A stretch of 64,000 nucleotides of DNA from Maylandia zebra (Eukaryota > Chordata > Actinopteri > Cichliformes > Cichlidae): positions 14,318,286 through 14,382,285 of the forward strand of contig NC_135176.1 in NCBI RefSeq assembly GCF_041146795.1. Direction: 5' to 3'. Below are positions 13,353-31,745 of this stretch, piece by piece. The notes beneath the pieces were generated by a model. That model did no database searches, had not been told where the DNA came from, and saw only the letters and a list, made by a program, of their open reading frames with translations. Each line of letters begins with the position of its first letter. Positions within the stretch are counted from its first letter, which is position 1. Both the position numbers and the translations under genes were made by a program.

Positions 13353-13505
13353 CAAAACACTGAATTGGTCTTTTCTCCACTGGATCTTCAGCACAGATGA
13401 AAGAAAACTGTGAAACACTCCATCTAGCTCCATCTAGTGGAGTCTTTGTACCAAGCCACTACTGCCAAAATACCTCTACCTTGTAGTTTTTATTTCTACT
13501 TTCAT

Positions 13506-13511
13506 AATAAA
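13506..13511 (+). promoter_or_regulatory. Candidate poly(A) signal of wasf3
   Basis: AATAAA about 155 bases past the stop codon, followed at once by a T-rich run (13515-13542). A later AATAAA near 14206 could serve a longer transcript. Confidence 0.55.
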
Positions 13512-13542
13512 TATTTCTTTTTTTTTTTCTTTTTTTTTTTTT

Positions 13543-15239
13543 CCCTAAATATTTCATGAGCAACTGAACCACTAATCTAGCACATCTACACAGTTTGCAC
13601 CAGTTTGTTTTGTAACAGGTTAATATCCTCATTTCAAAACTGAGTCAGTGTGTGATAAATCACACAGTTCTATCACATGGAAATGTGACCCATTAGTTTC
13701 TTAAGATTGTCTTTGTATACTGCTTGTTCTAGCAAAATGTCCTTACGTGATGACCTCCTATCTTTGTCCAGCAGCATCCCAGCGGAGAGCATTTCAGTGT
13801 AAGAAAAGCATAGGTATAAATAATACATGTTACCATTGGCTGACTTCCACATAGCTTCTTTAGTTTCAAGGTCTTTGTATTAGGCACGCTGGCTCATTGG
13901 CACACTACCTAACTAGCCGGCTCAAACACTCAAACACACAAGTAGAGCAAGCCTGTGCTTTCCCTACTATGACAAGTTAAAATATGTGCTGTGATATAAA
14001 CAAGCACTGAATCATACCATAATATTGAAAGATTCAAGGGTTTTTGTTTTAATTTAATCTTCCTAATCTCACACTTAATTCCATTAGTTTTGTAATAGCT
14101 ACCTCAAGTTGTAACAATTTCTCAGTTCTGATTGTGTGTATGAAGGTATCATGTCTGACATTAATTCTATTAGTTGTGATGCGTCTTTACAAATACTGAT
14201 ATATCAATAAACTTTCCAAATTAGCAAGAAAATCATGCTATCATTAAGTCCTTGTCTTTTTTCTTTTTTACTTCTTTCTTTTTAACTTAAACTCCACTAG
14301 ATACTAGAGGTCAAAACCCACTTGAAAATTATTTATAGATTTTTGCACAACCTTAATGGGGATGGGCCAGTGGGTCAAAAATATGTTGCAGAGACATATG
14401 ATGAATACACATAATGACTTTGAATGACCGTAAAGGCAAAAATGACCTAAACAACCCTGCAGACATACAAAGTAGCCAAAAAAGAGGCATAGAGTGGCTA
14501 CAAAGAGATTAAAAACAGGCAAAATCAGACAGAATATCATAGAATTTGAGCAGAGACACAAAAATATGGTCACACAATGACTACAAAATGATGGAAAAAG
14601 GAGTAATATAATACACAACAAAATCAAAATTAAGTAAATGATCACAAAGAGACACGAGATGGCTAAATTCACTGATCAACTGAGGACTAAAGTGATATGT
14701 AAATTTAATTACATAAAAAATGATAATCAAAACAGTCAATGTGCAAATGTGCAAATCATTAAAGGACTTCATATATGAACGCACCAAAACTGGTAACACT
14801 GCCTCACACTCAAAAAAATTTTTTTCATTTAACCAGTTTTTGAACAATAATTTGGGGATATTTAAATAAGGAATGAAAAAAAATTTACTGTGAAAAATTT
14901 TCAAGTTACAGTACCTGGAAGGACAATGAGGTGATTCAAAAGTTTGTGCTCTCAAAACTACAACCAAATCAACTTTACAGCCACTTAAGTTACAGAAACC
15001 AAAACCGTTTTTAATTCTGCAACCAATTTTCAGCTTTAATTTTATAGGCTATATCATAGTGTCAATAAAAATATAATATAATATTAAAAATGCTAAATTA
15101 ATTATGGAATATAAGTATTTAATAAAATAAAGAAAACAATGAAACAACGAGGCCTGTAAATTCATTCACACCCAGCAGAGGTCACCCGATGCCAAAGTGT
15201 AGCTCAACGGAACTTGAGAAACTGTTAACTATTAGACGC
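13543..15239. other. wasf3 3' flank and intergenic DNA before atp6v1a
   Basis: AT-rich, no convincing coding frame. Part of it may belong to a long wasf3 3' UTR. It contains the degenerate repeat at 14430-14680. Confidence 0.4.
14430..14680. repeat. Degenerate ACAAAGAGA-type minisatellite
   Basis: Words such as GTGGCTACAAAGAGA, AATGACTACAAAATGA and GATCACAAAGAGACACGAGA recur at loose 20-40 base spacing. They fit a decayed tandem array built on an ATGACTACAAAGAGACACA-like unit. The unit is inferred by eye. Confidence 0.45.
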
Positions 15240-15412
15240 CATGTTGGCTCTGTAATAACTGCCAGCGTTGCAAGACAGGAAGCGAGTTGAGCCGCAATGG
15301 AGATGTTTTCGTCCCGTGACAGTGTACTGGTTGGCAGGTGATTAGCACAGCGAAGCTCCTCCTCAGTCTTCTACAGTAGACACAAATCTGGACAGCTGAC
15401 CATTGTAATAAG
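15240..15412 (+). promoter_or_regulatory. Probable promoter and non-coding first exon of atp6v1a
   Basis: GC-richer than its surroundings and with several CpGs, as at a housekeeping promoter. Two possible splice donors end it: GGCAG|GTGATT (exon end 15337) and ATAAG|GTATAG (exon end 15412). The next exon carries the ATG at 15977 after a short leader. No TATA box is seen. Confidence 0.4.
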
Positions 15413-15976
15413 GTATAGTATTTATACAGGCTTTGTAGGGTTTTACATTCCCACCAGCTTGCCTTTCAGTTATGGGGCAAATTTCGAGTGTAAAATTCTT
15501 TGTTTAGCTTAAACTGTGAACGATGATGATGAAGATAGCTAGTGTGTGCTAACTAGTCACCTGACTTCTACGTGCACACGCTCAAATCAGCTTTACTCTC
15601 AGCCTTCCGTATGGAGGAACAAACAAGCTACCATCTGGCCAGGAATGGCAGCGCTGACTCATTTTACCTCATCTTTAGTATCTGATGGAAGGAAAATGAA
15701 GCTTTAGCAGAGTTAGCTCACGACCTAACACTGTTAGATGTGGTCATTCATTCATGAGAGAAACCACCAAGTCACGGTGCTCGCATAATTCCCCCTGTCA
15801 CACTAGCATCTAAAGTAAGTCTGGAAAAATAATAGTAATACAATAACTCTACCCTGGCTAATGATTAAGTATTGCACGATGTCTTAACTTGTGTGTGAGT
15901 GTTATAAAATGACTTGAAAGCATATTTTGTCCTCTGTGTGCCCCTCAAGGAATTTAGTAAGATATAAACTATCAAG

Positions 15977-22383
<6,407 letters not shown>

Positions 22384-22949
22384 GTTTCCTACCTCTCAGC
22401 TTGTCTCTCAGATATCCAGACCCCAGTGCAGTGCAACATAGTAAAGACTGATTGGCCCATGTTCTGAATGTCTGCCACAGTCACATAGTCTTTTTTTTTT
22501 TCTCCTTGATGTTTACGCCCAAACATTCCATGACCTACACAAATTGTATTTCATTTTGCTGATTTTCGACAAGTTTACTCATAAAAAAAAAACAGTACTG
22601 AAATCCCCTTAGGCTGTCTCAGAATATTACTTAAATAAATTCGCCCCAATCAAGTGCTGCACTCGCACTCCACTAGTAGCTGCGAAAAAAGAGTTGTCTC
22701 TTTCCCCCAGATGTAACAGTGATCAATGCAGATATTTAATCAAATGGGAACATGAATGTGGATAAAGGGACAGAGGCAGTGTATTCAGGGGATGTGAGGA
22801 GTTCTTCCACGTCTTACCTCTAAAGTGTGATTGTGATGCTGTGGAATATATACTTGATATTATGTGTAAAATGTGAATGAATGAGATTGTTGGTTTGTGT
22901 TGTAAAAGAAGTCTTGCTGTTTTGTCCATGGTACATTATTGTCTCCCTA

Positions 22950-22966
22950 AATAAATGGGAAATAAA
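22950..22966 (+). promoter_or_regulatory. Poly(A) signals of atp6v1a
   Basis: Two AATAAA hexamers (22950-22955 and 22961-22966), about 570 bases past the stop codon, suit the end of the 3' UTR. Confidence 0.6.
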
Positions 22967-22983
22967 TAAAGTAGATGGTTTCA

Positions 22984-23439
22984 GTAAGATTTTATTTCTC
23001 ATATTTCTTTCAAAACATAAACCAGCAGTTTGAAATCTTTCAAACTTTCATACACAAATTTTGATAATTGATGTAAGAATCGGTCATTGGTGCAACCTTA
23101 TAAGCACACCTCAATTCAATAAAGGACTCGTTACTGTAGATGGCGCGCAGATAGATTTAGACATATGTACAGATGAGCGGTGAATTATTAGCCCTCGTAT
23201 GAAATGTAAACTTTTGTCAACATTTTCTCCAGTGTTTTTCTTTTTCTTTTTTTTTAAATAAAGCAAATTAATTTTCAACATAGCATTTGCAAACATACTA
23301 GTTTTCTTTAAAAAGCATTAATTGGGGTCAGTATTATAGCTGAACATTTTGTCACCACAGCACAAACCAGTGTTGTGTAATGATGTGCTGAGTTTCAAAC
23401 GGGTTGTCTTCCAGTTTACACAAAGTATTAAAAACTTCA
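22984..23439. other. Intergenic DNA before a Tc1 copy
   Basis: AT-rich; no coding frame, RNA gene or clear repeat recognised. Part may belong to the Tc1 element that follows, whose ends I could not place. Confidence 0.3.
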
Positions 23440-24310
23440 GTGAGGGTTTGAGCTGTCACTGAAGAAAACGTAATCGTAACAGTAACCAAAGAAATCAGTT
23501 TAGACTTGAGAAAAAGAATTGTTGATGCTCACAAACTAGGAGTTGTATATGTAAAGTTATCAAGTGTCAAGAACTGGAATTAGAAGCATAATCAAGGAAT
23601 TCAAAGAGAGCCACACAGTATTGAACAAGTGTGACTCTGGAAAGAAAACTAGTGAGAAACGTGTCTAAAGACCCCAGAACAACTTCAAAAACATGTGAAT
23701 GACTTAGCCAAGTTGGAAATTGTAGTCTTAAAGAAGACAATCACCAGAGCTGTGTGCAGGAATGGATTTCAAGACTACAGACCAAGAAAAACTCAACTTT
23801 TGCACATGAGACACCTTCAAGCCAGACTGAAGTTTGCTAAGAACCTGGAGAACAACTATCTATACTGGAAGCAAGTTCTTTGGTCAGATGAGAAGAAACT
23901 AGAGCTCTTTGGCCACAGAGATGCTGCTTATATTTTTAGAAAGACGGGAGAAGCATACAACACAAAGAAGGCCACCCCCACAGTGAAAAGCAGTTGTGGG
24001 AGTATTATGCTGTGGGAATGCTTCAGTGCATCTGGAAATGGAGGATATGCCAGTTTCAGATGCCACAAATCTGAGTCACTTAGTCTTCCTATACAACAAC
24101 AACCCAAAACATACGTCGCTCCTGGTGAGGAACTACCTTCGAAAGACCAAAATGAGCATTACTGACTGGCCTGCACAAAGCCCTGACTTGAATCCTGTTG
24201 AAAATCTGTGGGGTAAACTGAAGACCATGACAGAAGATCACCAAATCTAGAGGAACTTGAGAGATTTACCAAAGAAGAATTGGCCGGGATCGCTGTTATC
24301 CTCTAAAAAG
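23440..24310 (+). pseudogene. Tc1-like transposase pseudogene
   Basis: A decayed DD34E transposase on the plus strand. Recognisable parts in order: an N-terminal helix-turn-helix region with stops (about 23510-23690), ARLKFAKNLENNYLYWKQVLWSDEKKLELFG (first catalytic Asp, read from two parts near 23820-23920), CGSIMLWECFSASGNG, then in another frame NNNPKHTS (where the family has DNDPKHT, so the second catalytic Asp appears lost) and SPDLNPVENLWGKLK (about 24178-24220). At least one frameshift lies near 24060, and the region before 23695 is not open. Terminal repeats were not found. Its decay suggests an old insertion. Confidence 0.85.
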
Positions 24311-27246
24311 GATCGAGAATTGACTATAAGCATCAGTGGTTTTCCATGATGTTTGCAGCAAACTACCTACAAAGTAAAACGAAAAACTGGTTCTTCTTTT
24401 CTCTTTGTCAGTTGACAAATAAAGAGAATTCATGTTATTCTCTTTGAAAGCATCTTAACTCGATATGTGATGCTTTAGTACATTAGAGCACAAATATACA
24501 AAATATACAACAAGGAGATGGACTGATTATTACATTTATTTGTCATACTGCATTATCAGCATCTTAGCAGTTTGCTGATGCACAATCTTCAGCATTCACT
24601 GTTGGTTCAGTGTATTTCTCTAGCATTAAACCCTCTAAAATAGATTAGAGTCGCTATCTCAGGTTCCGGGCTCCATTAGGACTAATGGAAGCGTAACCCG
24701 CTGGAGAAAGAGCAGCAGCTTTTCTCTGCATTGATTCTGTCCATCCAGTGCAGACACTACCAGCCTATAGCTCATAATGCACCTGCCCCTCTTTCTCTTA
24801 TTCTTGAATTAGTAATGATTCATGGGGCAGTGTGTGTAAAGAGGACATTAACAAAACTGTAAATGGATTTGCTTATGTGCAAGCGAAAGTGGCATGGACT
24901 TCCAAGGCATGTCTAACCTTTTGTTTTGCCACGTTGAAAACAGGATAACCATTATTTCATTATTTAAACTGTTCTTAGTAAAGGTCATACTGGCTATTTT
25001 GTCTCTGATAAGATACCTTATGGGTCCTAACGTCTGTCTTTCAGGTTCCAGTGTTTCCCCTTTCACTGAGCTGCAACAGCATTTCATTTTAAAGTTGGTT
25101 TATGCTGCAGAGTGACCCAGATCAAGCTCAAGTTGGATAAACTGTCCGCTAAAGTGTTCATAAGCATGAAAATGTGTTGTAACAGATGTGAATAAGGACC
25201 TTGGCTCCAGGTGAGAAAAGAGAACTTCCCTGCATGGGTCACTGAGCACACCGTTAGTGTCGGTATCCAGTGTTGTCGCACGAAGAGTGCAATGTGTACA
25301 GCGCAGGGCTTAATGAGCGTAAACACAGAGGCCTCCCGTGCGCCTTTGATCCCGCACAAATGCACTCTTCGAGAGTTTTCGGTGGGTGAGCCTCAAGGTC
25401 AGGTTGCTTGTGGGAGGAAATATGATGCCAGAGGGTGGGGCTGCCCCGTGGATCATCGCTCAGTCTCTCATCTTTGAGTGCCTGTCATGTTTCTCATACG
25501 CACCCTCGTTCGGCTCAGCGTGGATTATCAGGGCTGCTGTTGCAGCTTTTGAATACCTCAACACAGCCTCTCAGCTGTGGGCAGAGGTATGAAAAACTCC
25601 TGGCTCTCTCTGGCTCCCTCAACCAAATGAGGGAGGGCCTATATTTGCCAAGCACGCCAGTATTAAAATCTAAAATGATAGCTGATGGAAGCTGTAAGGC
25701 AGAAGCAGGCTGAGTATCCCCGAGAACGACTTGTGAACTATTTAATGACATGTGAGAAAGATAGTCTTTGGAAATGTGATCTGGCAGATGCAACACAATA
25801 TCAAGCTACTTGTCAGGACTTCAAGTTGCCTTCTGTTGGGACGCTTCCACCATGGGAATGCAAGAAATGAAAACCATCTCACTGCACTGATTCGGTGTCG
25901 CCACAGCACCATCGGGGCAGGGACATGCCAATTTCCTTTTTCATCACAAATGACTGATGAGAAACTAGGCTGCGCTTTTCATTTTTTCCCCTTCAGTCAC
26001 TTGCAGAAGGAGCCTGGTGACAAGGGGTCATCTTCTTAAGCATTTCTCTCCTCATTGTTTGCTGAGGATGGCGTAGCTCTCGTGTAGAAACTGTGAATTT
26101 TTTTTGAGCCAACGTAGCTTGCTGTTTTTGTGTTTTTGCATTGGAGACAAAAGGTAAGTCAACACAATAAATCTTTTCTTTGTGAGTGTCCCTTATTAAC
26201 AGTTAACACCTAGAAGTGTTAGATAGTGCTAATTAAGTAATTTCTGAATAATAATGATCTTTAGCAGACAAACTCAGATTGCAATAACTATTTTTGTCTT
26301 TAAAATTATTTTTTTCTGGAAATCCCTGTATAGCTATGTGTCAGATGCCACATAATAAGGTTATAACCACAGATACAAATCAGACTAATGTAATAACTCA
26401 CACAGACAATAACTCAAAGACATCTCAGAGAGTTTAAGTCTTCGGTTTGCTGGCCCAGATAGTTTGTCCCTGCGGACACCGTGGCCTTGTTTCAACAAAT
26501 TACATTAGAAGCTCTTGGGGACATAATAAGACTGAGAATACTCTGATTATGAAAATTATATATTTTTTTAAACAGGGATCTTTTAGAGTTACAAGTACAG
26601 GTCATGTACGCATTGCTATAATCCGTTTAATACTGTATTTGTTACTCTAATATATAATCTAAATATAAATGTGCTGTTACAGTATTAATAGCATCAACAA
26701 GTATGAACACAAATATGCTCTACGTGCTGTTCTACATTGCCAGGTGTCTTTTCTGGTATGTATATTGAGAGTAAAGAAATAGCCAGAGTACTTGGTCAAT
26801 AAAGCTGATTCTGATTATATTTTTTGTTTTTACTTATCTTTTGCACTTGTTTATGCATATTTTTTGTAATAGGCGTTTAAAACTTTTTGTAATTTCTTGT
26901 ATTAAAAATATAATCTTGAAAACGGATCCTAGATTTGTCAGCACTGTTGCTAATTCTCAAAAGCAACCTACTTAGAGCCCAGTAAGCTGGGGTGAGAGCT
27001 GTGTGTGTGTGAGCATGTTTGCTTTTCTCTGTGCACTGCAAGTTAATTGTGAGGTCTTTCAAGGCCACGTAAGGAAACAAGGAATCAATAAAGGGTCTTT
27101 GTTTGGATAGTTTTTATTGATCATGACACGATTACTTGCTTGTGTTTTTTAAGTCATGTATCATGCAAACGCAGCACGCTGTAACTGTGACATCTGTGGC
27201 ATGCAATGACCTTTTTTTGTTAAATCTCCATCTTTAGCAGGCCATT
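24311..27246. other. Intergenic region upstream of zdhhc23
   Basis: No coding exon is recognised. Short frames here lack similarity I can see. At about 26800-26820 there is AATAAAGCTGATTCTGATTA, which looks like the tail of a fish LINE or SINE. The region just before 27247 presumably holds the zdhhc23 5' UTR. Confidence 0.35.
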
Positions 27247-30200
27247 ATGCAATGGCAGAAGTTAAAGCCACCGGAGCCAGATGATCCTATTTGTTGCTGT
27301 GAATGCGATCTCTACCAGTACGGATGTTGCTGTGACTGCGAGGATCTGGATGAAGCCTTTAACAGGTATGAAGGTGTGAAGAAATGGGTGAATAAACTAA
27401 TAATCAAGGAGTGTGTGCTGTATGTGTAGTACTGTTGTTAGAAAGCTACACAAGTAGCCGTTGTTTGTGGGCACTAAGAAAGGTTGGACACAAACCAGAT
27501 ACAAAGGAATCAGAAAATAGTGTGAGATTTTATGCTATTAGTTTATTGGCTTTCTAAAGAAAGCGAGAGGAGGTGATACCATTCTCATGTCTGTCAGTGA
27601 AACATGAAACGAATGCCAACAGCTGGATAACAAGCTTAGCTTTAAGACTGGAAATAGTCCACGCACCCACACTGGTTTACTGGCAATGTCTCGCGGCCGA
27701 GAAACAGATGAAGTTTCTTTCTTTCTTTTTCTTCTTCTTTGTTTTGCACAGATAAATAAGATCGAGATGAGCCTTAGCTGTGTTGGTAGGGAGTCTACTG
27801 ACTTCTAATAAAATGAATCAAACTTTCAAAGAGAAAACCAAAGATGCAAATTTACCATATATTTATTGTGATACCTGAATTATTATATTATCATATTAAG
27901 TCTTGTAGCAGGATGCTGTTATTTTTTTATTTTGATTTTTGAATTATGTAAATTCTTAATAATTTGCCACAAACAATTAACTTTACTTCCTAAAATGTGC
28001 CAAAATTCACAATGAGAGAGAAAAGGAGGGCACATATAATTCTTTCTTTCTTTTTTTATTCCTTTTTTATTTGGCAGGCCCCTCTTATCGGTTAGAGCGG
28101 CTCTAAAAGTTTTCTCTGAGATTACCTGAGAATGCAAAAGTCATATCTTATCTTTCCTATTATTCTAGAGTCAAAGCAAACTATCGTGTATGTCTCAAAC
28201 CTGAAAAAGCCAACTATGAAATCATTTTACCTTGCATGCAGCTCAAGAACTTGAAAATAAATTCCATCAGTGAAAAGGGAAATGATTAGACACATGAATA
28301 AACATTTGTCTAATTATAACTCTATGACCACTGTTCTCTGTAGGTGGCTGAAAATACCATCTAAAAGTACATTTCAGTCTCCTGTATTTGGTGCCATGGC
28401 TGAAAATCTGGAAATTTCCCTGATCCCAGCCCTGCTGATGCTGCCTCTCCTGCTGAAGGTTGCAGCGTTGCACTACCTGCTGGGTATAACCGTCCTGACA
28501 GCTCTGCCTGGCCTGGTGCTGTGGTACTACTATGCAACGCACCGAAAGAAGAGACGCACCCTCTTCTTCCTCACCCTCGCATTGTACTCTCTGGCCTACA
28601 TGTATTACCTCTTCATCACAGAGATTTTACCGCGTGGGGACGTCAGCCAGCTGCAGATGTGCACCGTGACCTCTGGGATGATCTTCACTATAGTCTCTCT
28701 TATTCACACCAAGAAAGGCCCAGGATTTGTGACTGCTGCCCTTCACAACTCTCACAGTCAGGAGGATAAAAAGGAGTCCACACAAGTAAATAATGGATCT
28801 CTCCAATCAGCAGCCTCTCCCTCAGGGACACCAGCAGAGCTGCAAACCCCAAAGGAGGGCCTCGGAGCAAAGTGGAGCAGGTGTCCTTTGTGCAAAATAA
28901 TGCGACCACCGCGGGCTGGTCATTGTCGAACCTGTGGCTCATGTGTCCAGCGTTTGGACCACCATTGTATCTGGTGGGTCTGACTTCACGTCATGTTTAT
29001 ATATTTCCTTTGTAAGCAAAGCATTGTGTGTTTAATATTCAGTTCAGTTTGGGTTTATTCAGTTGCCTCAAGGTGTTTTATACTGTAAGGTAGAGATTCT
29101 CTCGAAAAACCCTCATAATCAAATGGTCCCTGCTGAGTAAGCACTATGCAATGGTGGGAAAGAAAAACTCCCATCTAAGAGAAGGAAACCCCTGGCAAAT
29201 CGGGCCCGGGGGCACAGACATCTGTCATGACTGGCTGTGGGGGTATTGGAAAACAAGAGAAAAGGGAAAAAAGAGGGTACATGGAGCCCAGAAAAGCCAC
29301 AGACTAAGGGAAAGATAAAGCAAAAATGACTTTTTCATCCCTGTCGGTACTGTCACTGCACTGTTTTTTGGAATAATGGAGGCAGGTAAGGAATTTATAG
29401 AATAACATGATAATAATTAATTACAATAGCCCAGCCAAGAAGTAATGAATGTATGAACTAGTTTTGTGGCATCATTCTGAGACTGTATGGTTCTAATTGT
29501 ATATATTAATGTGCACATGAAAAAAAGTGTTACTATACATTTGTTTCATATGCGCATTGAAGGACACATCCTGGTCAAAAACAACTTCCAGGCTTCTCAT
29601 AGTGTTGCTGAAGGCCCTGATAATGCCATCCAGAGTAAGTGTCTGGTTAACATCATGTTTCTAAGATTTATTAGGGCCGAGTGCATAACCTCAGTTTTAT
29701 CTGAATTTAGTTTTAGAAAATTACAGGACATCCACGTCTTTATGTCTTAAACTATTAGTTTCATTTTTAGGCTGTCTGGCAGCATAATTGGTGGTCATGG
29801 TGGCCATTCTGCTGAAATAAACAACGAAATTAAAATGAGCTGTTGAATTTGTGGGTCCACACCTCTTGTGTTGTAATTAGATTAGGGGAACAAACCTGAG
29901 CAGAAGCTTGGACCAGGGGGACGTCACATTCACAGCTGATCAGCAGATGAGAACTGAACTCTCTTTTACATTTCCCCACACTAGAAAAAAATAGTTTAAT
30001 TTTACTGTTAGATCATAATTTAGTAAGCACATGATGGGCCTCATCAGGCCATAAACACATCACATGTCATCAAGTTTTCCATAATCAGTTCCTTTTGACA
30101 GATTTTGATAAACGTACTCCAAAACTCATGCAGATGGATTTAGATTTTCCTATTAATATTATTATTTTGGGGACATCTACAAATTAGATTTTTTTTTCTG

Positions 30201-31377
30201 CCACACTGAAAGTCCTCTTGCAGAGTGCTCTGCCAAGAGGAAAAACGAATGGGCACTCCAAAATGCTCACGCTCACTCACACACATTTACAGAAATCCAG
30301 ACGGCAGGGAAGACCGGCAGGGAATCTAGAAGGCCTGTACACAGAGAAAAATAACGTTAGGAGGAAACTCTAGGTGATCACAAGGAATACTTTCAAAGGC
30401 TAGGCTACACTGACGCTAGGTAATGTGACGATCCAGCGAGGAAGCAGCCTCTCTTGCCATCTTAAGTAGTCTGCCAGGATCAGTGTGAATGAGCCACAGG
30501 TGTGTGTTCAGGGCGGGTTCAGAGGCGGGGAATCAAGGTCCAGTTCCGCCCTGGTGGGAGAGGCGAAGACAAAAAACACACACACCACGACCTCTGCAGA
30601 TCTTGAGAACCATGACACTTCTAAACTAAATAAAATCTGTAAATGTAGCAGTTCTGTCATTTTATATACAGCATGATAGTGAGATACACATGTAACCTGG
30701 TCTCTCTGGTGTTGTGTGTCCCTGTTGAGATGTTGTAGGATAAACAGCTGTGTAGGACAGGCAAACCATCGCAGTTTCCTGCTGACCCTCTCTGTGTTTG
30801 TGTTGACCTCTCTGTACGGGATCAGTTTGGTGCTTTGCAGCCTCTGTCCTCATCAGTATCTAATGACAGCGCTCTTCTACTGCCCAGGCGTCTACACTCA
30901 GTCTAGGTACAGCACTCTATATGTTTTTTTTTTCTGCTGCAGCCTTGAAATTGAATCACTTTAATCATTAAATAATTATTTCAATTCATCAATGACAATT
31001 TTAATTACTGTTTTTGGTGTGTTTTTCTTGAATTTGTCCTGCCAGTATGAGAAGAAAAGGTGGGTTATGTTGCAGTAATGATTTGTTCTCTTTACTTTTA
31101 CAGCACAGCACTTTGCTTTACCTGTGCGTGGTACAGCAGCATTGTCGCAGGTGGACTGCTTTACCTCTTGGTGGCACAAGTTCTCAATATCAGCTTTAAC
31201 GTGACAGAGCGAGAGGCTCAGCTGGCTCTGAGGAACAAAACGGGCCAGAGCCGCCTGTGGGGACTCGTTGTTGACACAGGAGAGTATTCTCGTGGCTTCT
31301 ATCAGAACTGGGTTGAGTTCCTCACCATGACAGATGCTTCAGCTTCTCCTCGGTCCAGCCTTACTGACTTGGTCTAG
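27247..31377 (+). CDS. zdhhc23: Palmitoyltransferase ZDHHC23
   Basis: DHHC-type S-acyltransferase that attaches palmitate to cysteines of membrane proteins; human ZDHHC23 (NIDD) binds nNOS and acts on BK channels. Exons: 27247-27365, 28344-28973, 30739-30906, 31104-31377; 1191 nt, 396 aa. The N-terminus is cysteine-rich (CCCEC at 16-20, [10 protein letters not shown] at 27-36) as in human. Hydrophobic helices follow at about 65-105 and 110-170. The cysteine-rich catalytic domain runs from CPLC through [12 protein letters not shown] to DHHC at residues 245-248. Two more helices lie in exons 3 and 4, and NVTERE and [10 protein letters not shown] precede the C-terminus. The protein ends TDLV (human EDIV), a D-x-V class PDZ ligand that could suit nNOS. 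The join AFN-RW between exons 1 and 2 skips roughly 12 residues present in human; a missed small exon is possible. Teleosts often have two paralogues and I cannot say which this is. Confidence 0.93.
29035..29330 (+). repeat. Teleost dispersed repeat in zdhhc23 intron 2
   Basis: Carries GCCTCAAGGTGTTTTATACTG, GCAATGGTGGGAAAGAAAAACTCCC, and GACTGGCTGTGGGGGT, phrases of a high-copy fish repeat. A second degraded copy is at 58165-58395. Family name not certain. Confidence 0.6.
29555..29760 (+). repeat. Second dispersed-repeat fragment in zdhhc23 intron 2
   Basis: Reads CACATCCTGGTCAAAAACAA, AATGCCATCCAGAGTAA, and CAGTTTTATCTGAATTTAG, matching from memory a widespread teleost repeat. No coding capacity. 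Confidence 0.5.
30220..30610. other. Possible degraded dispersed repeat in zdhhc23 intron 2
   Basis: Less AT-rich than the rest of the intron, with GGGCGGGTTCAGAGGCGGGG and CACACACACCACGACCTCTG. The tone matches fish retroelement flanks, but I cannot assign it. Confidence 0.25.
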
Positions 31378-31739
31378 TTGTACTTAATGCACTCGGTGAC
31401 ATCGTGGTAATACACTGTTCGTGCTGCATGCATGAAGAATTCGATTTCTTTTTTTTTTCAATACATTCCAGGACTGCGGTACTAATAGAAACATGTTTTT
31501 AATGACTGTTTAAAGATGCATAGATGTGTTTGGGGTTTGGATTTTTAGCATCATTTTCTGTTGAAGCTTTTGACCTGGACACATGCAAGACAGTCTGTGG
31601 ATTTTGTGCCTTTTATAAAATTTAATCGAAGACTGCAGACATTATAGCCTGCCTTTTTATACACGTGCAGAAAGTAAGAAGGAAATATGTTGTCTTTATA
31701 AAAAAAAATAATCTCACTGCATGCAAGTCAAAAAAATCT

Positions 31740-31745
31740 AATAAA
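31740..31745 (+). promoter_or_regulatory. Candidate poly(A) signal of zdhhc23
   Basis: AATAAA about 360 bases past the stop codon. Confidence 0.5.

Noticed and set aside
12757-13380. 207-codon frame on the minus strand
   Set aside because: Antisense of the proline-rich and VCA exons of wasf3; open only because of the CCN codon bias.
14304-14967. Two overlapping 120-codon minus-strand frames rich in Leu, Ile, Phe and Cys
   Set aside because: They read an AT-rich degenerate repeat; composition mimics membrane helices but there is no conserved motif or splice context.
28220-28343. Possible small extra exon of zdhhc23 (AG at 28241, GTGAAA after 28268)
   Set aside because: Joining exon 1 directly to 28344 keeps phase and the RW pair seen in human; the extra segment has no similarity to the missing human residues.
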